The notes under the pieces were generated by a model. That model was given only the letters and a program-made list of their open reading frames with translations, was not told the origin of the DNA and ran no database searches. Both the position numbers and the translations under genes were made by a program. This document shows, piece by piece, positions 18,336-26,383 of a stretch of 64,000 nt of DNA. Positions within the stretch are counted from its first letter, which is position 1, and each line of letters opens with the position of its first letter. Source of the stretch: Parabacteroides chongii. GTDB taxonomy: Bacteria > Bacteroidota > Bacteroidia > Bacteroidales > Tannerellaceae. The DNA lies in contig NZ_CP120849.1 in assembly GCF_029581355.1 (NCBI RefSeq), forward strand, positions 1,768,501 through 1,832,500. The letters are read 5' to 3'.

Positions 18336-19490
18336 TTATTCCGGTTGATAATCTTCACCGTTTTGCCATGCATCCGGATTGTTCCAGTTTTCTTTCAGGT
18401 GGTTGATCCAGATCTGACGGATTTCGGGGAAGTCACCCAGAGCTTTGATGTTACATCCGTTTTCGATACCGTGGTCGGCATCAGCCTGATCACTCGGGTG
18501 CGTTTCAGTCTGGTCTACCTTGAAGCCCATGTTTTGCAGTTTCAGACGCCAGCAGCTGTCCGACTGAGGAGCGGCATTGCTTGAGTCTTCACCTTCTTCC
18601 AGACCCCAAAGGTCGTTGTGAGCGTGGTCACCGGCGATAGACATGAACGGAGCCAGGAATACGGTTACTTCTTCCGGTTTCAGATTGTTTGTTTTGCAAT
18701 AGTTCATCAACTTAGAGTAGATACATTCCGGGTTGGGAGTATCCAAAGGCTGTCCAGTTTCTTCGTTCAACGGCCAGAACAACATCTTACCATAGTCAAC
18801 AGTACCTACGAATACGTTGTCAAATTCCGTTTTGGCCTGCATGGCTTCTTCGGTGTCAACATATTTTTGGTTGGCATTGTAGTTGTCGTCCGGATTACCA
18901 TGTCCCATCAATAATAAGACATTATGCTTGTCTGCTAATGATGTTTTGTAATGGTTGTACAAAGTCGTTGCAACTGCCTCCGTGTCATCGTCAGTAGAAA
19001 GCAGGTTGGCGCTTCTCAGGACGTTTACACTGGGATAGTCGCGTATCATGAAGTCCTTTTTTACAGTACCGTTCATAACGGCAAGATATTCTTCACCCGG
19101 GATAACGTGCAGAGACTGTACGGCAATTTTCGGGTATCCGGCTTCGGCGAAGGCATTCAACCAAGTATCTACGTGGTAGAAAGCGCTGTCGCGTGTAGCT
19201 TCCAGACGGCCGATGCAAGTGTTTGAAGAGAAAGACAGATAAACGTCTGCATCGGGGAAAGCGGCCTTAAATTCATCAACAATATCGTCGTAGATGTGAG
19301 TTGCTTCGTTGTAGGTACTTCCGAAAGAGCAGAGAAGGATAGCTGTATCCTTGCTTTTTACTGATTTTACATACTCTTCGGCGGGGTTCTGTGTGCTTTC
19401 CACATCGTCGTCGTCACTACAAGAAGTGAATCCTACGCTTGTTGCCGTCATTAAAGCGGCTGCCATAAGGCAATACTTAAACTTGTTCAT
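18336..19490 (-). CDS. CbiK-like cobalt/iron chelatase, predicted surface lipoprotein
   Basis: 384 residues. The signal peptide ends in lipobox GFTSC (Cys24) and is followed at once by SDDDD, an acidic stretch like the surface-export signal of Bacteroidetes lipoproteins. The rest is the anaerobic sirohydrochlorin cobaltochelatase fold: LLCSFGSTYNEA at about 52-63, His128 in LHVIPGEEY, His197 in GHGNPDDN and His289 in GDHAHNDLWG, matching the metal-binding histidines of CbiK. CbiK inserts Co2+ into sirohydrochlorin in the cytoplasm; exported forms are known in Desulfovibrio. Here it follows a BtuB-like receptor by 27 bases, downstream of a cobalamin riboswitch, which points to corrinoid or tetrapyrrole capture, metal insertion or removal at the cell surface. 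That role is inferred. Confidence 0.83.
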   Translation of the reverse strand: MNKFKYCLMAAALMTATSVGFTSCSDDDDVESTQNPAEEYVKSVKSKDTAILLCSFGSTYNEATHIYDDIVDEFKAAFPDADVYLSFSSNTCIGRLEATRDSAFYHVDTWLNAFAEAGYPKIAVQSLHVIPGEEYLAVMNGTVKKDFMIRDYPSVNVLRSANLLSTDDDTEAVATTLYNHYKTSLADKHNVLLLMGHGNPDDNYNANQKYVDTEEAMQAKTEFDNVFVGTVDYGKMLFWPLNEETGQPLDTPNPECIYSKLMNYCKTNNLKPEEVTVFLAPFMSIAGDHAHNDLWGLEEGEDSSNAAPQSDSCWRLKLQNMGFKVDQTETHPSDQADADHGIENGCNIKALGDFPEIRQIWINHLKENWNNPDAWQNGEDYQPE

Positions 19491-19517
19491 ACTTATAAAA
19501 TTTAAAAAGATGTTGAC

Positions 19518-21578
19518 CTATTTGTTCTTGTTGTGGAATTTCACCGTGATGGATGCATAGAAATTGCGTCCGGGGCTGGTCGTTCCACGATTGCGTCCGA
19601 AAGGAGTGCGGTCGATATAATTGAAGATATTGTCTACACCGACATTTCCCGTCAGGTCCCAATGTTTGAGTTTCAGGAAAGAGTGGCTTGTGTTGATGCG
19701 CCAGATGTTGTATCCGTCTGCATTATTGTCCGACATATAGAAGCGCTTGGACTGATATTTTCCGTATACCCCGATGCCCAGTCGATAACGCTTCCAGGTA
19801 TGCTTCCAGGTCGCGTTGAGCGTAGCATTGTGATGGGAAGTGGCGTCGATGGGGATATATTGCATGTAGCGCGTGTCGTATTCATCTTCTACATACAATG
19901 CCTTTGCGTCGGTGTAGCTGTATCCGCCACCCAGGGAAAGAGCCTTGGTGATGTTGTAGGTAAATGAGATGTCGGCGCCGTACACTCTGGCTTTCGACAG
20001 GTTCTTGTATTGCTTTGTTTCCTCTACTTCCTGTAGCTTGTTTTCGGCAGAGGTCGGGACTGTAGTCAGGGCAATCATGTTACGGATTGCGTTATGATAA
20101 CCCGTAACGCTGATTTGAAACTTATTGATGATGTATTCAGCACCCAGCGAAACATATTGCGAGGTCTGCGGCTTCAGGTCGCTGTTGCCGTAATAGGCTT
20201 TTAATTTGCCCATCATGGTGCCGATATAGTCGTAATATAGCTCCTGCGTGGTGGGGGCTTTGAAGCCGAGCGACCAGGTTCCGCGCAGGTTGAAGTCGTT
20301 CAGTTTATAGAGAGCGGACACTTTGGGGGTTAGCTTGGCTGCGAACTCTTTATGATATACTCCTCGCAGGCCGGCTGTCACGATGAAGCGGTCTGTCAGG
20401 AGCCATTCGTCTTGTGCATAGGCAGAAAGCGTATAGACGGAGGCTGAGGTGCGGTTGTCCATATGATGCGGCGATTCGAGGTTTTCCCACAGATATTCCA
20501 AACCGGTATTCAACGTATGGTTATCACCGAAATAGAAAACGCCTTTTGCCTGTCCGGTCAGTTGCTTTTGTATCTTTTGTTTGAGGCGTTGTCCGGCGTA
20601 GAAGGTCACGCGCTTACCGTCGATGAAATAGTCGGTATAAGCATTGTGCGTGTAGTCGTAGAAATAGCCGAACCGGCCGTAATCGACATCAAAAGCCAGA
20701 TAGTTCCGTCCTTTCATATTCCATTTGGCTCCTCCTGCGAATGTATAGTTTCGATAATAATAATTGTAAGGATAATATTTATAGGCTCCGAACGTACGGT
20801 ACATCCAACGTTCGTAATGTGAACCTTCAGCTGTCAGTTCCAGTTTGTCGTTGACCTTATATGACAGAAATTCGTTGATTGTATAATTATCGGAACGGTT
20901 GACTGTCTTGCTGACTGAACCGGACTTGAGCTGGTGCTGGTCCCATTCCTTGTCTGTGTTTCTCCATCCGTCCGTATGCTTGTAGCTGAAAGAAGTAGTC
21001 GAATTTAGCTTGCCGATTTGAATGCCGACCGTATTGTTCTGGCGGATGTCTCCATATTCACCGACACGGGTTGTGTTGGAGACGTTCACCGCTTCCCTGT
21101 TTCGTTTGGTGATAATGTTGATGACACCTGCGATGGCGTCGCTTCCATATAAAGAAGAAGAGGCCCCTTTTACAATCTCGACGCGTTCGATGTCGGCAAT
21201 ATTGATCCGGTTCAGATCCTTCTGGCCGCCTACATCCCCGTTCATGCGTTTTCCGTTTATAAGGATCAGAATATAGTCGTTGTCAAGACCATTCATCTGC
21301 AAGTGTCCGCCCATATCGCCTTCATTGAAGGTTAGCGAAGGGCAAAGGCCGCCCAGCAGGTCTTCCATGCTGCGGGCCTGGTATTGTTCCAGCGCTTTGC
21401 TGGTAATGACCTCTGTCTGTACGGGGGCATCTTTCAGATAATGCTCGGTGCCGGTACCGGTTATGACGACTTCGTCCAACTGTACCGTCAGTTCTTTCCC
21501 GTCTTTACTCAGGATACTTTGCGCATAGGCAGATTGCATGCTACATAGTAGAATGAAAGCCGATAGCAGATACTTCAT
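19518..21578 (-). CDS. TonB-dependent receptor, BtuB-like cobalamin transporter
   Basis: 686 residues with signal peptide MKYLLSAFILLCSMQSAYA. A probable TonB box (DEVVITGTGT) is followed by a plug domain (residues about 45-150, with YILILINGKRMNGD and GSSSLYGSDAIAGVINIIT), then a 22-strand barrel ending with an aromatic-rich C-terminus (NFYASITVKF). It imports a ligand across the outer membrane using TonB energy. The cobalamin riboswitch about 150 bases upstream identifies the ligand as a corrinoid. It lacks the carboxypeptidase-like N-domain present in the second receptor at 21980. First gene of an operon with the CbiK-like lipoprotein. Confidence 0.9.
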   Translation of the reverse strand: MKYLLSAFILLCSMQSAYAQSILSKDGKELTVQLDEVVITGTGTEHYLKDAPVQTEVITSKALEQYQARSMEDLLGGLCPSLTFNEGDMGGHLQMNGLDNDYILILINGKRMNGDVGGQKDLNRINIADIERVEIVKGASSSLYGSDAIAGVINIITKRNREAVNVSNTTRVGEYGDIRQNNTVGIQIGKLNSTTSFSYKHTDGWRNTDKEWDQHQLKSGSVSKTVNRSDNYTINEFLSYKVNDKLELTAEGSHYERWMYRTFGAYKYYPYNYYYRNYTFAGGAKWNMKGRNYLAFDVDYGRFGYFYDYTHNAYTDYFIDGKRVTFYAGQRLKQKIQKQLTGQAKGVFYFGDNHTLNTGLEYLWENLESPHHMDNRTSASVYTLSAYAQDEWLLTDRFIVTAGLRGVYHKEFAAKLTPKVSALYKLNDFNLRGTWSLGFKAPTTQELYYDYIGTMMGKLKAYYGNSDLKPQTSQYVSLGAEYIINKFQISVTGYHNAIRNMIALTTVPTSAENKLQEVEETKQYKNLSKARVYGADISFTYNITKALSLGGGYSYTDAKALYVEDEYDTRYMQYIPIDATSHHNATLNATWKHTWKRYRLGIGVYGKYQSKRFYMSDNNADGYNIWRINTSHSFLKLKHWDLTGNVGVDNIFNYIDRTPFGRNRGTTSPGRNFYASITVKFHNKNK

Positions 21579-21726
21579 ATCGTGTTTTATTTAGTTTAAT
21601 AAATAAAACATCAAGTTTCTCTTTTTTAAAAGAAATGTCACAAAAGCTTTTACGTGGGTGAACGTATAATCGAATGGACACAGACTTCTGAACCTGGAAG
21701 CTTGGTGTTTATTATAAATAAATTTA

Positions 21727-21909
21727 GCAGGTATTCTGGCTTTCCTCTGGTTAGAAACCTTCCCATTTCGATTATTGAAACAGTGGCATTAGAACTTCTA
21801 ACCAACATAATGAGGATTTACAGCTGCAGGTACAGCTCCGGATTTACACCGGATTCCCTTGAATCAGTCTGCGAAACAAACCGATTACTAAATCACGAGT
21901 GCAAAGATA
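21727..21909 (-). promoter_or_regulatory. Cobalamin riboswitch with promoter (upstream of btuB-like gene 1)
   Basis: On the minus strand the conserved blocks occur in order: GGGAATCCGGTG, AATCCGGAGCTGT, the B12-box part GCCACTG, GGGAAGG, and GAAAGCCAGAATACCTGC. This is the standard cobalamin aptamer. The -7 box TATCTTTG at 21902-21909 starts the leader. About 150 bases separate the aptamer from the ATG at 21578, room for an expression platform. High cobalamin should lower expression of the receptor and chelatase. Confidence 0.93.
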
Positions 21910-21979
21910 CTACATTATTTTATTATATGATTCTTTTACTAAAAAAATGTAGTATCTATGTCCTTGATTTCTATTTGTT

Positions 21980-24250
21980 TTACTTTTTAAATTTCACAGC
22001 CAGACTAATGTAAACAGCCCGTCCGGGGTTTATCGTGGAGAAATTACTGTTCCAGGGGCGGTCGTCGCGGTTGTTAAATAAGTTTTCGATACCGATTCCC
22101 GGTTCCAGGATAAATGCGTCCAGGTTGAATGAGTGGCGGGTGTTCAAATCCCATTGCTGGTATTTTGGGGCGTAGCCGTATGTGCTGGAATAGCGTTCGC
22201 CCTGGATATGTCCGCTCAGGTTTACATTCAGGTGGTAGTTGTTCCAGTCATGATCCCAACGCGCATGTATATTGGCAGCATTCTTTACGCTTTTATCGAC
22301 AGGGGTAATTACGACAATATCAGCTCCGGTTTTGCTGTCGTGTTCCAATGTCTTTGCTTCGCTGTCTGTGTAGATATAACCTCCGCCTACGGTGAATCCG
22401 GCTCCTGCGTAGATATTTGCGTTTACACTGATCCCTTTGATTTTAGCCCGGTTCACATTGTCGCGCTGGCGGATGGTAGAGAATTTCTCATGCAGCTCAT
22501 CCAGTCCCATCTGGTGAATCTCTTCATCGCTTAATACGCGGTAATCGATCATGTCTTTAATATCGTTGTAGAATCCGGTGGCCGATATTGAAAAACGTGA
22601 GCATGTATATTCGCCGTTCAGTGAAAAGAAATTACTCTTTTCCGGTTTCAGGTCGGGGTTTCCAACCGTATAACGGTTTGAAGTTTTCGACTCGTCCGTT
22701 GCGTATAGTTGGGACAATGTAGGCGAACGGAAGCCTGTTGCGTACGATGCACGGAAATTAAATCCTTTGAGTTTGTACATAAGGGCGACATTCGGAGTGG
22801 CATAGTTTTTAAAATTCTCATTGTAGAGATAGCGCACGCCCAAGACTGCCTGTAGGTTTCTTAGTATCGTAATTTCATCCTGTGCAAAAAGTGCAATCGT
22901 GTACATGCTCTTGAAGCTGATGTTATCCGATTGGCTTCTGAAGTTTTCATTGATATACTCGATACCTGTGGATACTTTATTCCACGTGTTAGGTTTGAAA
23001 ATACCTTTTACGGTTGCATCGTAATAAGTCGTTTCTTTACGGGTTTCTTTATCGCCTCGCTTGAAATCACCGGTTTTGAGGAAATAGTCATATTTTGAGG
23101 TGTAATTGTCGGCAAAGAAGTCGGCATCGATGTAAGCGGATTTGTTGATCATATATTTGGCACCGGCACCATAGGTGTAGGTTTCATGCGCCATGTTATA
23201 GGTATAGGCCTGTGTCTCTTCATAGATCGGGTTGCCGTTTTCGTCTTTCTTTTTTCCTTTCTTAAAATACGTAGCTGTTTCCGGTCGGCGTGTGTTATAG
23301 TCATAGTAATTACCACGTACGTAGAAAGATAAGCGGTCGGTTGCATTGTAAGCAAAACGTTGGCTGATATTGTCGGAGAGGAATCCGGTAGACATCGGGC
23401 GGCCTGTTTTATAACCGTTTTCGTCGAGATCATTCACTTGCCAGTTATCCGCTTCCCTACGCTGGTATGAAGTATAAGATGAAAATTTACCGGCATTTAC
23501 GTCTACATTTATATTTTCGCTGAACCGTCCTTTACTGGTATAATGGGTGTAGTTGGATACATTCACTGCATTCTTGGTATCATCTGTAATAATATTGATA
23601 ACGCCGCCGATTGCATCGCTGCCGTAAAGGGCGGAAGCTGCCCCGCTCAGGATTTCGATACGCTTTATATTGGCGATATTGATACGTGTATAACGGTCGT
23701 CACCGGTCAGGCGTTTACCGTTTTCCAGCAGTAGCATATAGTCTTCGTTCATGCCGTTCAGGCTCAGTGTCGTTCCCATTCCGTTTGTCATGGTTGTTAC
23801 ATTCGGAGTCAGTTTGACCAGGGCATCTTCCAGGTTGGTTACGTTGGCATTTCCCAGGTCTTTGGCTGTGATCACCTGTATGGGGACAGGAGAGTTGGTC
23901 ATGCGGCGGTGGGTTCCCGTACCGGTTATAACGACTTGTCCCAGGTTGATATAGCTTTCGTTCATCTTGATCAGGATATTTTCATCCTGGCTGTCTGCGG
24001 TATATTTCTGGGGAAGGAAACTAACATGTGTTACACTCAGCGTATGTTCACCTTCCGGCAGGTTGCTGATATTGAATTCTCCTTTACCATTGGTTGTGCA
24101 TCCTGCCAGGCTATGGTCTATGCGGATATTGGCTCCTACGACAGGTTCGTTGGTTTCAGCGTTTACGACTTTCCCTTTCAGGGCGGTTTGAGCGAACATA
24201 GATACTACTATCCAACTGATAGCAGCTGTGAGTAAACATTTCTTTTTCAT
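21980..24250 (-). CDS. TonB-dependent receptor, BtuB-like, with carboxypeptidase-regulatory N-domain
   Basis: 756 residues from the ATG at 24250 (signal peptide MKKKCLLTAAISWIVVSMFA). The frame stays open upstream, but that stretch is the riboswitch and not protein. Domains: CarboxypepD_reg-like beta-sandwich at about 23-110 (GKVVNAETNEPVVGANI), TonB box VVITGTG, plug (NEDYMLLLENGKRLTGDD, GAASALYGSDAIGGVINIIT), and barrel ending in VYISLAVKF. The cobalamin riboswitch upstream assigns a corrinoid ligand. It appears to be transcribed alone; the first receptor's leader begins 70 bases after its stop. Two riboswitch-controlled receptors suggest different corrinoid preferences. Confidence 0.9.
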   Translation of the reverse strand: MKKKCLLTAAISWIVVSMFAQTALKGKVVNAETNEPVVGANIRIDHSLAGCTTNGKGEFNISNLPEGEHTLSVTHVSFLPQKYTADSQDENILIKMNESYINLGQVVITGTGTHRRMTNSPVPIQVITAKDLGNANVTNLEDALVKLTPNVTTMTNGMGTTLSLNGMNEDYMLLLENGKRLTGDDRYTRINIANIKRIEILSGAASALYGSDAIGGVINIITDDTKNAVNVSNYTHYTSKGRFSENINVDVNAGKFSSYTSYQRREADNWQVNDLDENGYKTGRPMSTGFLSDNISQRFAYNATDRLSFYVRGNYYDYNTRRPETATYFKKGKKKDENGNPIYEETQAYTYNMAHETYTYGAGAKYMINKSAYIDADFFADNYTSKYDYFLKTGDFKRGDKETRKETTYYDATVKGIFKPNTWNKVSTGIEYINENFRSQSDNISFKSMYTIALFAQDEITILRNLQAVLGVRYLYNENFKNYATPNVALMYKLKGFNFRASYATGFRSPTLSQLYATDESKTSNRYTVGNPDLKPEKSNFFSLNGEYTCSRFSISATGFYNDIKDMIDYRVLSDEEIHQMGLDELHEKFSTIRQRDNVNRAKIKGISVNANIYAGAGFTVGGGYIYTDSEAKTLEHDSKTGADIVVITPVDKSVKNAANIHARWDHDWNNYHLNVNLSGHIQGERYSSTYGYAPKYQQWDLNTRHSFNLDAFILEPGIGIENLFNNRDDRPWNSNFSTINPGRAVYISLAVKFKK

Positions 24251-24319
24251 CGAAATTGTTTGTATAAGAATTAATAATTCACTTTCCTGGCCCGGGAAAG
24301 CTTGATTATTTGTCTGATC

Positions 24320-24502
24320 TGGCAGGTTTCCTGGCTTAACCCTGAAAAGCACCTTCCCATTTCTTATAAACGAAACAGTGGCATAAGAAACTTTTCTTCG
24401 GATACGGGTATTACAGTAGCGGGCACTGCTTCGGATTGTCACCGAATTCCCTTTTATGCAGGTACAGAATGAACCGGCATCACCAAATCGGGCGCAAAAG
24501 TA
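24320..24502 (-). promoter_or_regulatory. Cobalamin riboswitch with promoter (upstream of btuB-like gene 2)
   Basis: Minus-strand blocks in order: GGGAATTCGGTG, AATCCGAAGCAGTGCCCGC, TACTGTAA, GCCACTG, GGGAAGG and AAGCCAGGAAACCTGCC. This is a textbook cobalamin aptamer, closer to consensus than the one at 21727. The -7 box TACTTTTG lies at 24495-24502. The leader between the aptamer and the ATG at 24250 is about 70 bases. Confidence 0.95.
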
Positions 24503-25038
24503 GTTTTTTATTTAATATCTTTATGCTTACTTAGGCAATAAAAGTATGCAAACGTTATATTTTGGGGAGTTGCCGGTTATTATGTAAAAACAGTCGGACT
24601 CCTTCCGTATGTCAAAGAATGAATTAAAAGAAGCCCTTGTACCTCTTAATTGTTAATCAGGGAGATACTATGTGTTAAATCTTTACCTTTTGTTGCTACC
24701 CTCTACACCCTGCCGGATTACCCTGTACACCCTGTGCGGGCAGCCTCTACACCCTGGTCGGCTACCCTGTACAGGGTGGTTTTAGCAGGTCGGGACTTTT
24801 GTGTTAGTTTGTAGGGACTTAACAGGTAGTTGTCTGCCTTTTAACAGATAGTTTGTTAGGGTTACTGTGACAGATGACAGACTCTGTTGCAGATAAAAAA
24901 AGTATCTGCAACGCCTTTATCTGCTGGATGTCTGATTATTACAAAGATGGGTGACAGATGGCAGATACTTTTCTAAAACTTTATGTAGGATTGCGATGTA
25001 AAAGACGTATTTGCCTTGCAATAGGAGGAAGTAATCAA
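24503..25038. other. Intergenic stretch with phased repeats
   Basis: No gene is visible. The stretch contains the four-unit repeat array at 24697-24778, a hairpin at 24886-24912 (GTTGCAGATA, 7-base loop, TATCTGCAAC) and several scattered copies of GACAGATG or GCAGATA between 24868 and 24966. It separates the second cobalamin receptor from the porin gene. Confidence 0.6.
24697..24778. repeat. Four-unit repeat array with 22-bp pitch
   Basis: Units start at 24697, 24719, 24741 and 24763, exactly 22 bp apart. The 16-base unit is close to TACCCTGTACACCCTG; the last unit is the full palindrome ACCCTGTACAGGGT and the others are half-palindromes. Spacers are GC-rich and differ. The 22-bp pitch is about two turns of DNA, so all units face the same side of the helix. 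Confidence 0.75.
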
Positions 25039-26169
25039 TCAGAACCGGACCTGTAGCCGCAGTTGCATCATGTTAATTTCGCATTTTCCTAATGTCGAGT
25101 ATTTATCCATCCAGAGATGTGCGTAATTCAGGCGGGAGGAAATGTACTTGTTGAAATAGTAGTTGATGCCGATCGACAGGTCGTGCTGGCTTCCTCCTGT
25201 CATGTTGCTGCTGAAGTCATTCAGATTGGTGTAATTATAGCGGCAGGCGAGCAGGATCGAGTGGGGTTCTTCCGGCATGACCGGTACGGCATCGAGGGTG
25301 TCGTAAGCGTACTTTGTGCCTTTCAGCAGGAAACCTCCCATAATATAGCCGCCATGAGCGGAATAGGAGGGCTTATGGTTCTTACGGTGGATATTCGTAT
25401 ATAAAAACTCGGTCTGAAGCAGCCATTTATGGCGGAAGAACAGGCATTCCACGTTAGACTGGACCTGGTTTCTCGCCTCTCCGACAGTCAGCTCTAACGT
25501 CCGCGGGGAAGGGATATAGGTGACACCTTTACTTTTTAACCGGATTTGTTGAGCCTGTGTTTCCGTATCTTCGTCCGGTACTTTGAATAAGGCACCGGTT
25601 CCGATATGAAATAATTGTCCGGACGAATTGATCGGCCGCCATACGATACGCCCTGAGAAGTTGTAACCGGGTTTGGTTGTTTCGGTGAAGCTGAGGCCGT
25701 CGCCGCAGAATGCGCCTGCAGATAAATAATATGAAGGGAGGGAACGCGTATAGGATACACCGATCCGGCGGTCCGGGTAGAACGTTTCGGATACGTTGGA
25801 GGCTGTGTTGAAGATAAGATCGTTCGTGCTGGTCGATTGGTCTATGCTGTAATAACCGAGCATATAGCCGGCACGAAAGTAGTTTCCGTCTTTCCCGTAT
25901 TCGGTAAAGGCATCTTTCAAGGTGACCTTATTGTTAGCAAAACCGACATCGATCTTGGTATACCAGCAGGAATAGATACGGACTTTTGCCGCTAGTCGTA
26001 CATCCGAAATATGTGCACCTGCGTGCAATGCTTCAGGCGAATGAATATAGACACCGCCATCCAAAAGTAAACGTCCGGATAGCTTCCAGTTGATAGGAGA
26101 GGAGTCGGGCGTTGCGAAAACAGGTAAAGTTATAAGTAGAATCAGAAATAAGGTTGCTATATGTTTCAT
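25039..26169 (-). CDS. Phosphate-selective porin O/P-like outer-membrane protein
   Basis: 376 residues with signal peptide MKHIATLFLILLITLPVFA. The mature protein begins with an amphipathic strand (WKLSGRLLLDGGVYI) and continues as alternating beta-strands to a C-terminal QLRLQVRF, typical of a porin. The pattern SDVRLAAKVRIYSCWYTKIDVGF followed by KDAFTEYG and a GYMLGYYSIDQSTS loop matches the OprP/OprO family in Bacteroidetes. Members let phosphate or polyphosphate into the periplasm, although annotated homologues are often unspecific. The start codon lies inside a 96-bp repeat that recurs upstream of the FecR gene. Its place near phosphatases, a PiT transporter and phosphonate genes supports a phosphorus role. 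Confidence 0.8.
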   Translation of the reverse strand: MKHIATLFLILLITLPVFATPDSSPINWKLSGRLLLDGGVYIHSPEALHAGAHISDVRLAAKVRIYSCWYTKIDVGFANNKVTLKDAFTEYGKDGNYFRAGYMLGYYSIDQSTSTNDLIFNTASNVSETFYPDRRIGVSYTRSLPSYYLSAGAFCGDGLSFTETTKPGYNFSGRIVWRPINSSGQLFHIGTGALFKVPDEDTETQAQQIRLKSKGVTYIPSPRTLELTVGEARNQVQSNVECLFFRHKWLLQTEFLYTNIHRKNHKPSYSAHGGYIMGGFLLKGTKYAYDTLDAVPVMPEEPHSILLACRYNYTNLNDFSSNMTGGSQHDLSIGINYYFNKYISSRLNYAHLWMDKYSTLGKCEINMMQLRLQVRF

Positions 26170-26261
26170 GAAAAATGTACCTTTACAGTATGAAACCGTA
26201 AAGGTACAAAAAAATGGAAAAAATTGAAGTGATATTGTAAAGATATTGGTTATAGACCGAG
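26166..26261. repeat. 96-bp direct repeat, copy 1 (porin upstream region)
   Basis: About 91% identical, without gaps, to 34861-34956. It covers the porin start codon and about 90 bases upstream. It contains the inverted repeat GTACCTTTAC ... GTAAAGGTAC and an unbroken 50-base identical core starting near 26210. Both copies lie in the same orientation upstream of minus-strand genes. Confidence 0.9.
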
Positions 26262-26383
26262 CTTACATTCTTTACTAAATAAGTAACTAAAAAGACCAGT
26301 GCTGTTGTATGATTGCTAGTCTCGATCTTTTTTAAGTATCTTTGGAGTCAGTTTTTATTATGTTGCTTTGTATTTGAGATATT

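Noticed and set aside
21654..22013. Plus-strand open frame of about 119 codons
   Set aside because: It runs antisense through the riboswitch at 21727 and into the end of the receptor gene; no family resemblance.
24251..24442. N-terminal extension of the second BtuB-like receptor
   Set aside because: This stretch is the cobalamin riboswitch on the same strand; the signal peptide starts at 24250.
24697..24778. CRISPR array
   Set aside because: Units of 16 bases at 22-bp pitch leave six-base spacers, far too short; no cas genes are present.
26200..26265. Pho box before the porin gene
   Set aside because: CTTTACA-ATAT-CACTTCA has the right spacing but matches the enterobacterial PhoB consensus too poorly, and the consensus for this group is not known to me.
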